Translations under genes and position numbers: made by a program
In this document: in pieces, positions 1 to 5,056 of the stretch
How positions within the stretch are numbered: position 1 is the first letter of the stretch
Layout: each line of letters begins with the position of its first letter
Notes under the pieces: model-generated
Seen by the model: only the letters and a program-made list of their open reading frames with translations
The model's database searches: none
Told to the model about the DNA's origin: nothing
Assembly: GCA_030618675.1 (NCBI GenBank)
Contig: JAUXCV010000130.1
Span: forward strand, 1-5,208
Reading direction: 5' to 3'
Length of the DNA stretch: 5,208 bases
Source of the DNA: Acidimicrobiia bacterium
Lineage (GTDB): Bacteria > Actinomycetota > Acidimicrobiia > Spongiisociales > UBA5794

Positions 1-1134
1 CGGGTCTACCCCGCCGAAGCGATCCAGGACGTCCAGGTCGCCGAACAAGGCAACCGGGTCGAAGCAACGCCGATCCTCCAGGAACTCAAGGCCGAGGCTC
101 GCTCGCGTGGGCTCTGGAACCTGTTCCTTCCCGACCCCGAACTGGGAGCCGGACTCAAGAACGTCGAGTACGCGCCGCTCGCCGAACTCACCGGACGCAG
201 CCTCGAACTCGCTCCTGAGGCGGTGAACTCCTCGGCACCCGACACCGGGAACATGGAGGTGATCTACCACTTCGGCACCGAGGAACAGAAGGAACGCTGG
301 CTCGTCCCCCTTCTCGACGGTGAGATCCGGTCCTGCTTCTCCATGACCGAGCCGGCCGTCGCCTCATCCGATCCCCGCAATCTCGAAACGACCGTCACCC
401 GCGACGGCGACCACTACATCGTCAACGGCACGAAGTGGTGGTCGACCGGCGGCAACTCATCGGACTGCAAGATCGCCATCGTCATGGGGATCACGAGCAA
501 GGAAGCGGCGCCGAAAGACCGCTACTCGATGATCCTCGTCCCGAGTGATACTCCCGGAGTTGAAGTCCTCCGCGATGTTCCGGTGTTCGGCTACCACGAC
601 CGCGGCGGACACGCAGAGATCCGCTACAACCAGGTTCGAGTGCCGGCGTCGAACCTGATCGCCGGTGAGGGCGCCGGATACATGATCGCCCAGGCACGGC
701 TCGGGCCGGGCCGGGTGCACCACACCATGCGAGCGATCGGCATGGCCGAACGGGGACTCGAACTGATGGTGGCCCGGGCGAAGGAGAGAGAAGCGTTCGG
801 TGGGCCGATCGCGCGCCAGGGCGTCGTCCAGGACTGGATCGCCGAGGCCCGCTGGCGCATCAACCAGGCCCGCCTCCTCGTTCTGTACACGGCATGGAAG
901 CTCGACACGGTCGGGAACCGCGAAGCCCGCAGGGAGATCTCGCAGATCAAGGTCGTTGTTCCACGCATGACGCTGTGGGTCCTCGACAAGGCCATCCAGG
1001 TCCACGGCGCCGCCGGCGTCGCAGACGACACCCCCCTCGCCCGCATGTGGGCTGCTGCCAGGACCCTCCGAATCGCAGACGGCCCAGACGAAGTCCATCA
1101 GATGGTGATAGCCAGAAGAGAGATTGGGAGATAG
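1..1134 (+). CDS. Acyl-CoA dehydrogenase, ACAD10/11-like (5' partial)
   Basis: Flavin-dependent acyl-CoA dehydrogenase, expected to introduce the alpha-beta double bond into an acyl-CoA in cytoplasmic fatty-acid or related acid breakdown. The frame is open from base 1, so the start lies upstream; 377 residues are present, and full-length relatives have about 400, so only a short N-terminal piece is missing. Numbering from base 1, visible marks are the flavin/substrate-loop motif CFSMTEP (112-118) followed by ASSDPRN, the GTKWWSTG segment (144-150), the REAFGG motif (263-268) of the C-terminal helical domain, and ADGPDEVH (359-366) near the C-terminus. WWS and DGPDEVH are typical of the ACAD10/11-like branch rather than short/medium-chain enzymes. 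The aspartate at 360 falls where the classical enzymes carry the catalytic glutamate of E-G-T. The first GTG in view (223) is internal, because homologous N-terminal sequence continues before it. The gene converges on the minus-strand operon. Substrate cannot be told from sequence. Confidence 0.93.
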   Translation, partial: RVYPAEAIQDVQVAEQGNRVEATPILQELKAEARSRGLWNLFLPDPELGAGLKNVEYAPLAELTGRSLELAPEAVNSSAPDTGNMEVIYHFGTEEQKERWLVPLLDGEIRSCFSMTEPAVASSDPRNLETTVTRDGDHYIVNGTKWWSTGGNSSDCKIAIVMGITSKEAAPKDRYSMILVPSDTPGVEVLRDVPVFGYHDRGGHAEIRYNQVRVPASNLIAGEGAGYMIAQARLGPGRVHHTMRAIGMAERGLELMVARAKEREAFGGPIARQGVVQDWIAEARWRINQARLLVLYTAWKLDTVGNREARREISQIKVVVPRMTLWVLDKAIQVHGAAGVADDTPLARMWAAARTLRIADGPDEVHQMVIARREIGR

Positions 1135-1137
1135 GAG

Positions 1138-1224
1138 GAAGTAGAGAGTAGAGAGTAGAGAGACAGGACGCAGGCCCGGCATTCGAGTTCGTTGCGACTC
1201 TTTCTACTCTCTACTCTCTACTTC
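1138..1224. repeat. Heptad-repeat inverted repeat, locus 1 (convergent 3' ends)
   Basis: The left arm (1138-1162) carries three GTAGAGA heptads; the right arm (1200-1224) is its reverse complement with one difference (1160 against 1202, a G·U pair in plus-strand RNA and an A·C mismatch in minus-strand RNA). A1163-T1199 can add one pair. The loop is about 35 nt. The left arm begins 3 nt after the acyl-CoA dehydrogenase stop and the right arm ends at the base before the stop codon of the MucB/RseB-like gene, so the element fills the gap between two convergent genes. Both transcripts would run into a long stem, so a bidirectional terminator or 3'-end protection role is plausible. There is no U-tract, so it is not a canonical intrinsic terminator. 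Confidence 0.9.
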
Positions 1225-2379
1225 TTACCCGAACAACCGTCGCCACATTCTGGTCATCCAGCCGTGTGATCCCGGTCTAGGCAGTTCCGCGAGCACTTCT
1301 TCGAGGTGGTCGGGGGGCAGATCGCCGACGAGGGCGACCGCCGTGCCCGGGGCATTCCAGACCACCCAGAGACTCGCCGGATCGATGACCCTCAGATACG
1401 AGTGCCCGTCGACGGCGTAAGGAAGTTCGTCTTCGATCGCAGCCTGCCAGTTCACTCGACCCTTCGTTGTGAACACTGAGAATGAGAACAGGCCGTCGGT
1501 GTAGAACGCCTGACGGGCACCCCGCGGCCCGGCGTAGACGTCAACGAGTTGATATCCGGCGGCGTCAGATGGAAGACCGGTCTGCTCCACGGGGAGCATC
1601 ATCTCGTATGCGTGTTCATCGGTCATCGTCATCTCGGGACCGACCGATACCGAGAATTCGACCATCGCCGAGTACCGGAACACGGTGCCGTCGTTCGAGT
1701 ACACCTCGGTCGCAACCGGCGCGGACGTCGATTCGTCAACGGTCACCCTCATCCGCAAGAAACCGGCCTCCGTGACTTCGAGGATGCGTGCCCGTCGACC
1801 GAGATGCTCCGCCGTTCCTCCTGACGAAACGGCGTACCGATCGGCCAGATCGGGCTGGGATACACCGACGAACGAGAGCGCCGCTTCGTTCGGGCCGTCG
1901 AGGCGCATCCGTCCGTCACCGATCGTTGCGTAGGCGGATCCCGAGCCCAGGGTCGCCATACCCCCGAAGTGTTGGATCTCGACGATACCGACGCTTTCCA
2001 GTCCGTCCCACGTTGTGACGACGACCCTGCGCCCGGAGTAGACCGCCTCGCCCGCATCGGCGAGGTAGTCGGCAAGTTCATCGACAAGGTCATCGGCGAG
2101 GGCGGGACCCACCGATGCGATTGCGAATGCTGCGACGATGCCGCCAGTAATGAGAAGCCGCGCGAACAGGACGCTTCCCGTCCGCTTCCTCCCCCTCAGG
2201 GGGAGGTGCCGACGAAGGAGGCGGAGGGGGTCAGAGTCTTCGATCGGAACCATCTGACCCCCCCCGGCAGCGCCCGAGGGCGCTGCCACCCTCCCCTGAG
2301 GGGAGGGAAGAGGACGCGTTAGTACCCGACGCTGCTTCTGCCAACTCGCGGATCTACTCAGCACCCGGCGGAGGATCAT
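1225..2379 (-). CDS. MucB/RseB-like exported sigma-factor regulator with N-terminal insertion
   Basis: 384 residues with ATG at 2379. Likely an extracytoplasmic partner of the anti-sigma factor encoded just upstream: MucB/RseB proteins bind the outer part of the anti-sigma protein and tune its proteolysis. A hydrophobic segment (about 71-95) ends in ALA-DD, like a signal peptide or signal anchor. After it come a MucB/RseB-type N-domain with AVYSGRRVVV (112-121) and a strand pair around RVTVDESTSAPVATEVYSND (211-230), then a smaller C-terminal domain; the family has a lipoprotein-carrier-like (LolA/LppX) fold. The family call rests on pattern and context, so it is moderate. The start is supported by ATGA overlap with the upstream stop and a GAGGTGG ribosome site 7 nt away (2387-2393). 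Oddly, residues 24-65 are encoded by a palindromic element, leaving about 70 residues before the signal segment. M43 (ATG at 2253) is an alternative start, preceded by a G-run in the element. The stop codon touches heptad repeat locus 1. Confidence 0.72.
   Translation of the reverse strand: MILRRVLSRSASWQKQRRVLTRPLPSPQGRVAAPSGAAGGGQMVPIEDSDPLRLLRRHLPLRGRKRTGSVLFARLLITGGIVAAFAIASVGPALADDLVDELADYLADAGEAVYSGRRVVVTTWDGLESVGIVEIQHFGGMATLGSGSAYATIGDGRMRLDGPNEAALSFVGVSQPDLADRYAVSSGGTAEHLGRRARILEVTEAGFLRMRVTVDESTSAPVATEVYSNDGTVFRYSAMVEFSVSVGPEMTMTDEHAYEMMLPVEQTGLPSDAAGYQLVDVYAGPRGARQAFYTDGLFSFSVFTTKGRVNWQAAIEDELPYAVDGHSYLRVIDPASLWVVWNAPGTAVALVGDLPPDHLEEVLAELPRPGSHGWMTRMWRRLFG
2185..2310. repeat. Composite palindromic element inside a coding region
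   Basis: Four perfect hairpins lie within 126 nt: 2188-2206 (9-bp arms CCTCCCCCT / AGGGGGAGG), 2226-2262 (10-bp arms GGGGGTCAGA / TCTGACCCCC, 17-nt loop), 2266-2287 (10-bp arms GGCAGCGCCC / GGGCGCTGCC) and 2289-2307 (9-bp arms CCCTCCCCT / AGGGGAGGG). The two outer hairpins resemble each other in inverted orientation, so the whole is an imperfect palindrome. This looks like a dispersed GC-rich repeat or a small non-autonomous element. It is read through in frame by the MucB/RseB-like gene, encoding residues 24-65, a low-complexity P/G/R-rich stretch unlike the rest of the protein. Its chosen ends give 42 whole codons, but they are set by eye and no target-site duplication was identified. Confidence 0.8.
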
Positions 2380-2981
2380 GGTGCCGCCACCTCGATCGTG
2401 GAGGGAAGAAAGGCGAACCCGGGTTCGGCCGAGGCCCTGGCGACGTGGCGGGCGTTGAGATCGTCGAGCACGAAGACCGGCTCATCGCCACCGCCCACTG
2501 CAAGACCGACAAGGAGCGCCGCAGCAGCGGAGGCACCGATGGCACCTGCGATGATCCGCCGTCGTCGGCGAGGCACCGGCGTCGCCGGGATCTCACCCGT
2601 CATCGTTGTCTCTACGCCGGGGAGAGAACGAACGGCGATCCTGGCCCGGTCGAGTTCCTGGAGTTCGGCCCGACAGTCGGCACAGTCGACGAGGTGCTTC
2701 GTGACCCTCCGGTGCTCCAGCGAGACCAGTTCCCCGTCCAGGTACGCCGACAGTCGATCACCGAGATGACCATCCGGCAGGAGGGCCGCAGGAACCTCGA
2801 ACTCGGGCAGCAGTCGAAGTGCCCGGCGAGTGCTGCGCAGGTACCGGAACTCCTCGATCGCTTCCTCGCTCCCGTCGAGCAGTTCGCAGACGATCGCAAC
2901 CTCGCTCGGTGTCAGCTGACCATCGAGGTAGGCCGAGAACAGTTCACCGTGCTCCTCGGGGTCGAAGATCAGATCGGCCAT
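2376..2981 (-). CDS. Membrane-anchored ZAS-type anti-sigma factor (RseA-like)
   Basis: 201 residues. Predicted to hold the neighbouring ECF sigma factor inactive at the cytoplasmic membrane until a stress signal triggers release. Residues 75-107 form a zinc-binding anti-sigma (ZAS) domain: LSAYLDGEL (77-85), then H96-x3-C100-x2-C103. A basic run RRRRR (138-142) precedes one membrane segment (about 143-163), leaving a short outer tail of some 38 residues. Residues 14-57 look like a second, degenerate copy of the same domain (FSAYLDGQLTPSE, then an acidic helix), without the His/Cys ligands. The ATG at 2981 has an AGAGGA site 8 nt upstream and lies inside the sigma gene's end (13-nt overlap), implying coupled translation in near-equal amounts. 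The stop overlaps the next start as ATGA. Sigma followed immediately by a ZAS membrane protein is the classic cognate pair, which makes this assignment strong. Confidence 0.9.
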   Translation of the reverse strand: MADLIFDPEEHGELFSAYLDGQLTPSEVAIVCELLDGSEEAIEEFRYLRSTRRALRLLPEFEVPAALLPDGHLGDRLSAYLDGELVSLEHRRVTKHLVDCADCRAELQELDRARIAVRSLPGVETTMTGEIPATPVPRRRRRIIAGAIGASAAAALLVGLAVGGGDEPVFVLDDLNARHVARASAEPGFAFLPSTIEVAAP

Positions 2982-3478
2982 GTCAGCATTCCTCTGAGGA
3001 GCTTGCGGCCCCGGTGGATCCTGCTTCGCACAGTGCCGACGGGGACATCGGTCGCCTCGGCGATCTCGTCATAGGAGAGGCCGACCACGTCGCAGAGCAC
3101 CACCGCTTCGCGGAACTCGTACGGAAGCTTGAGGAGCGCCGACTGCACATCATCGGAAAGGCGAATAGAGGAGAGAACTTCGTCCGGTGACGGACTCGAA
3201 CCGAGGGAATGGTGATCACCCTCCGGCAACGCGGACTCCGGCCGGCGCTTCTTCCTTCGGATGCCATCGAGGAAAGCATTGCGGGTGATGCGCCAGAGCC
3301 ATCCCTCGAACGATCCCGGCTGATAGGAAGACAGCCCCTTCCGGACGCGAAGCAGGGTCTCTTGAACGAGGTCGGCGGCATCGTCCGGGTTGCCGGTGAG
3401 CCGGTAGGCGAAGTTGTAGATCTTGCGCCCATAGCGATGCGCAACGTCTTCCCAGGTCGGCGTTGATTCGTCAGTCAT
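2969..3478 (-). CDS. ECF-family RNA polymerase sigma factor (SigE/RpoE-like)
   Basis: 169 residues from ATG at 3478. Directs RNA polymerase to promoters of an extracytoplasmic-stress type regulon. Region 2 spans about 12-79, with NPDDAADLVQETLLRV (30-45), core-binding and -10 recognition segments, and SFEGWLWRITRNAFLD (56-71). A variable linker follows at 80-110. Region 4 is at about 115-162, with LPYEFREAVVLCDVVGLSYDEIA and the DNA-reading helix VPVGTVRSRIHRGRKLL. No extra C-terminal domain is present. A TTG four codons upstream (3490) was not chosen: it has no ribosome site and lies almost at the expected transcript start. The ATG has a GGGGA close by, though the 3-nt spacing is short. The gene overlaps its anti-sigma factor by 13 nt and follows tatA by 66 nt. 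A GGGAACT/CGTT promoter just upstream points to autoregulation. Resemblance to mycobacterial SigE is by context and motif, not by an alignment. Confidence 0.94.
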   Translation of the reverse strand: MTDESTPTWEDVAHRYGRKIYNFAYRLTGNPDDAADLVQETLLRVRKGLSSYQPGSFEGWLWRITRNAFLDGIRRKKRRPESALPEGDHHSLGSSPSPDEVLSSIRLSDDVQSALLKLPYEFREAVVLCDVVGLSYDEIAEATDVPVGTVRSRIHRGRKLLRGMLTWPI

Positions 3479-3483
3479 ATGTC

Positions 3484-3497
3484 CCCACAACCGTGGG
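3484..3497 (-). promoter_or_regulatory. Small hairpin over the sigma gene's ribosome site
   Basis: On the coding strand CCCAC, a 4-nt loop and GTGGG form a 5-bp stem. The second arm contains most of the G-run that would serve as ribosome site for the ATG at 3478. A transcript from a farther promoter such as that of tatA would carry the whole stem, whereas one from the promoter at 3501-3527 would probably start inside the first arm and lack it. Five base pairs is short enough to be chance. Confidence 0.25.
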
Positions 3498-3500
3498 AGA

Positions 3501-3527
3501 AACGCCCGATGGGCCGATTCAGTTCCC
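3501..3527 (-). promoter_or_regulatory. ECF-type promoter upstream of the sigma gene
   Basis: Reading the minus strand, GGGAACT (3527-3521) is followed by CGTT (3504-3501), with 17 nt between GGAAC and CGTT. This matches the known -35 GGAAC / -10 CGTT layout of mycobacterial SigE-type ECF promoters. A start some 6-8 nt past the -10 would fall near 3493-3495 and give a leader of roughly 15 nt before the ATG at 3478. The likely role is autoregulation of the sigma/anti-sigma operon independently of tatA. It lies wholly between the tatA stop and the sigma start. Confidence 0.7.
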
Positions 3528-3544
3528 GGAAACTCGGCCGGGGA

Positions 3545-3739
3545 TCAGGCTTCTTCTGAGTCGGAAGCGGTGTCATCGCTCTCGACACCTTCTTCGACAC
3601 CCTTCTTGAACTCCTTCGCCGAGGCACCGATCGATCGAGCCAGACCGGGGAGCTTCGAGGCACCGAACAGCAGAAGAACCACCACCAGGATGATCAGCAG
3701 TTCCATCCCACCGAGGTTCTTGATGAAAGCAAAGAGCAC
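3545..3739 (-). CDS. tatA: Twin-arginine translocase subunit TatA
   Basis: 64 residues. Membrane subunit that multimerises to form the passage for folded proteins carrying twin-arginine signal peptides. A short N-terminus precedes the transmembrane helix (E13-F25), which leads into the family hinge FGASKLP (25-31), an amphipathic helix LARSIGASAKEFKKGVEE (33-50) and an acidic, disordered tail. The length suits a TatA/TatE-type subunit; TatB proteins usually have a longer tail and the hinge followed by a proline-rich region. The GTG at 3739 was chosen for its AAAGGA site 5 nt upstream; the overlapping ATG at 3741 is in another frame, and M12 would leave too little before the membrane helix. 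The gene lies just before the sigma operon on the same strand. A weak -10-like TAGACT (3764-3759) lies upstream, next to heptad repeat locus 2. No tatB or tatC is in view. Confidence 0.93.
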   Translation of the reverse strand: MLFAFIKNLGGMELLIILVVVLLLFGASKLPGLARSIGASAKEFKKGVEEGVESDDTASDSEEA

Positions 3740-3775
3740 ATGAATCCTTTCAACAGTCAGTCTATGTGGTGGAGA

Positions 3776-3884
3776 GAGTAGAGAGTAGAGAGTAGAGAGT
3801 AGAGAGAAGGAAGCGGAAAGAAGTAGGTCGTGCTCGACTCGCGGCCGTTGGGTCTCTCTACTCTCTACTTTCTACTTTCTACTT
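3776..3884. repeat. Heptad-repeat inverted repeat, locus 2
   Basis: The left arm (3776-3807) has four perfect GTAGAGA heptads (3778-3805); the right arm (3853-3884) has the complementary heptads, the two outer ones being TTTCTAC variants. All 32 positions pair if three G·U pairs (plus-strand RNA) are allowed; in minus-strand RNA these become A·C mismatches. The loop is 45 nt. The right arm ends 1 nt before the stop codon of the membrane protein gene (3886-3888), and the left arm lies 36 nt before the tatA start. It therefore separates two genes on the same strand and may end the upstream transcript. The heptad is the same as at locus 1, but the loop sequence differs. Confidence 0.9.
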
Positions 3885-3885
3885 C

Positions 3886-4851
3886 CTACTGCATCGCGAA
3901 GCTGTCGACGAACGCTTGGAGGCGTTCTCTCGTGATGAAGCGGCAGCGGGGATCGCTGCGCTCCTTCTCATAGACGAGATACGGGCCGAACTTGTCTGTG
4001 ATGAGCAGGGCGCGGTGTGGGTTGGTTTGGGCGACTTCGATCACGAACGCATTGACGTCCCGTTCCAGAAGTTCGGGGTGTTCGCCCTCCGCGTGGGGAA
4101 CGATCACGACCAGCGCCTCGACGCCGGCCTTCCGCGCCATGTACACCTCCGCAGTGCCGCTGTCCGCGGTTGCAACGCCCGCCCGACCGACCACCATTTC
4201 GTATCCGGCGATCCTGAGAAGCGACAGCGACAGGTCTTGGAGCGATACGTCGGTCGGGTCGATCCCGGCAGCGCGGAGCCGGGCTTCGACCGACTTCGCT
4301 ATCGAGATCTCGTCGAGGAAGGGTGCGAGACCTTCTTTCGTCGCCCGATCGGCAACGCCCGGCTGGACATCCAGGTCCTGCTCGCCGAGATGAGCGAGCG
4401 GGTCGTATCCGGCAACCGACGCGTGAGGGACGAGTTCGGGGGCGACGATCTCGGGGATCACACCCGGCTCCTCGAACTCCCTCGTCCCAACTTGAACAGC
4501 TTCGCCACCGCGGCGTGCGAACACCGTCGCCCGGGTGACCTGGGCCACGGGTAGGCCACGGGCCTTCTTCTCGTGCAACACAAGCGACGCGTCGTAGCAG
4601 AGCAGATCCCGGAGGTGGTCATCGAGTTCGCCCTCGGCAAGAGGTACTCCGTAGTGGATCTCTGCCTCATCGCCCCGGACGTGGAAGTCGACGAGGATCG
4701 GTCTGAGTTGATCCTCTGCCTTCGGCGCGAGGTCAGATCCCGCGCTCACGCCCGAGCGCGCGCCTTTCATGATCGACACGGCGGCCCAGATGATCCCCAG
4801 GAGAACGACGCCGACAACTACAACGACGATGGCGGTGACGGTAGGGCTCAC
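3886..4851 (-). CDS. Membrane-anchored protein of unknown function
   Basis: 321 residues; I do not recognise a named family. One N-terminal membrane helix (about 5-28), followed by basic residues (K29, R32), suggests a signal anchor. A hydrophilic region follows, with an alpha/beta-looking part at 45-125 and a linker at 125-175. The C-terminal part (about 185-318) has a helix, LSLSLLRIAGYEMVV (207-221), strand AEVYMARKAG, strand EALVVIVPH (245-253), helix DVNAFVIEVAQ, strand RALLITDKFGP (280-290) and a final RFITRERLQAFVDSF (304-318). That order recalls Mrr-like restriction-endonuclease folds, but the D...(E/Q)xK catalytic residues are not seen, so any relation would be to a non-catalytic version; this is inference. 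The GTG start at 4851 has a good AAGGAG site 8 nt upstream (4860-4865). The gene lies between whiB and tatA on the same strand, with heptad inverted repeats at both ends, suggesting its own transcription unit. Confidence 0.82.
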   Translation of the reverse strand: MSPTVTAIVVVVVGVVLLGIIWAAVSIMKGARSGVSAGSDLAPKAEDQLRPILVDFHVRGDEAEIHYGVPLAEGELDDHLRDLLCYDASLVLHEKKARGLPVAQVTRATVFARRGGEAVQVGTREFEEPGVIPEIVAPELVPHASVAGYDPLAHLGEQDLDVQPGVADRATKEGLAPFLDEISIAKSVEARLRAAGIDPTDVSLQDLSLSLLRIAGYEMVVGRAGVATADSGTAEVYMARKAGVEALVVIVPHAEGEHPELLERDVNAFVIEVAQTNPHRALLITDKFGPYLVYEKERSDPRCRFITRERLQAFVDSFAMQ

Positions 4852-4884
4852 CCGAATGACTCCTTCATGTGGTTCGCTACCACG

Positions 4885-4890
4885 ATTCTA
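4885..4890 (-). promoter_or_regulatory. Candidate -10 element for the membrane protein gene
   Basis: TAGAAT on the minus strand matches the TANNNT pattern of housekeeping actinobacterial -10 boxes and would give a leader of about 27 nt before the GTG at 4851, with the ribosome site inside it. No convincing -35 hexamer is seen at the usual distance, where the sequence is the flanking GC-rich hairpin of repeat locus 3. Confidence 0.4.
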
Positions 4891-4895
4891 CGCCT

Positions 4896-5056
4896 GGCGG
4901 CGCAGCCGCCGGTATTCCGTATTCCGTATCCCGTATCCCGTAGTCCGAAAGGGTCCTTGGCATCGCCCGCGAGGCAGTCATCGGGCAGAGCCTTCGCGGA
5001 CTACGGACTACGGACTACGGACTACGGACTACGGACTACGGCCGGCTCCGCCGGCC
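4896..5056. repeat. Heptad-repeat inverted repeat, locus 3, with GC-rich flanking hairpins
   Basis: The right arm is six perfect GGACTAC heptads (4998-5039). The left arm (4912-4947) is a diverged series of complementary heptads (GTATTCC, GTATCCC, GTAGTCC). Aligning 4912-4947 with 4997-5032 gives 30 of 36 paired positions around a 49-nt loop. Each side is closed by its own hairpin: GGCGGC-GCA-GCCGCC (4896-4910) on the left and GGCCGGC-TCC-GCCGGCC (5040-5056) on the right. The architecture is that of loci 1 and 2 but with a different heptad. It occupies most of the gap between whiB and the membrane protein gene. Confidence 0.88.
5040..5056 (-). terminator. GC-rich hairpin at the end of whiB
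   Basis: A perfect 7-bp stem with a 3-nt loop; its first base is the last base of the whiB stop codon. It has no U-tract, so it would be an atypical terminator or a 3'-end stabiliser. It is directly continued by the six GTAGTCC units (minus-strand reading) of repeat locus 3, so the two may act together. Confidence 0.4.

Noticed and set aside
457..1182. Long open frame antisense to the acyl-CoA dehydrogenase
   Set aside because: Shadow frame of a clear enzyme gene in high-GC DNA; no recognisable protein features.
1138..1224. Canonical intrinsic terminator
   Set aside because: Long stem but a large loop and no U-tract on either strand; kept only as a possible termination or stability element.
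2445..3074. Long plus-strand open frame over the anti-sigma gene
   Set aside because: Covers the coupled sigma/anti-sigma overlap and has shadow-frame composition.
3479..3490. TTG at 3490 as start of the sigma gene
   Set aside because: No ribosome site, and it lies within a few bases of the start expected from the GGGAACT/CGTT promoter; ATG at 3478 fits better.
3525..3543. Hairpin CCCGG / CCGGG after tatA as a terminator
   Set aside because: Only 5 bp, no U-tract, and it overlaps the -35 of the sigma promoter.
3739..3741. ATG at 3741 as tatA start
   Set aside because: Out of frame with the TatA sequence; the GTG at 3739 is in frame and has an AAAGGA site.
3916..4554. Long plus-strand open frame over the membrane protein gene
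   Set aside because: The minus-strand frame has a strong ribosome site and a membrane anchor; this one has neither.
4998..5039. Direct repeats that could be taken for a CRISPR array
   Set aside because: Units are 7 nt with no spacers and have an inverted counterpart; this is a tandem/inverted repeat, not CRISPR.
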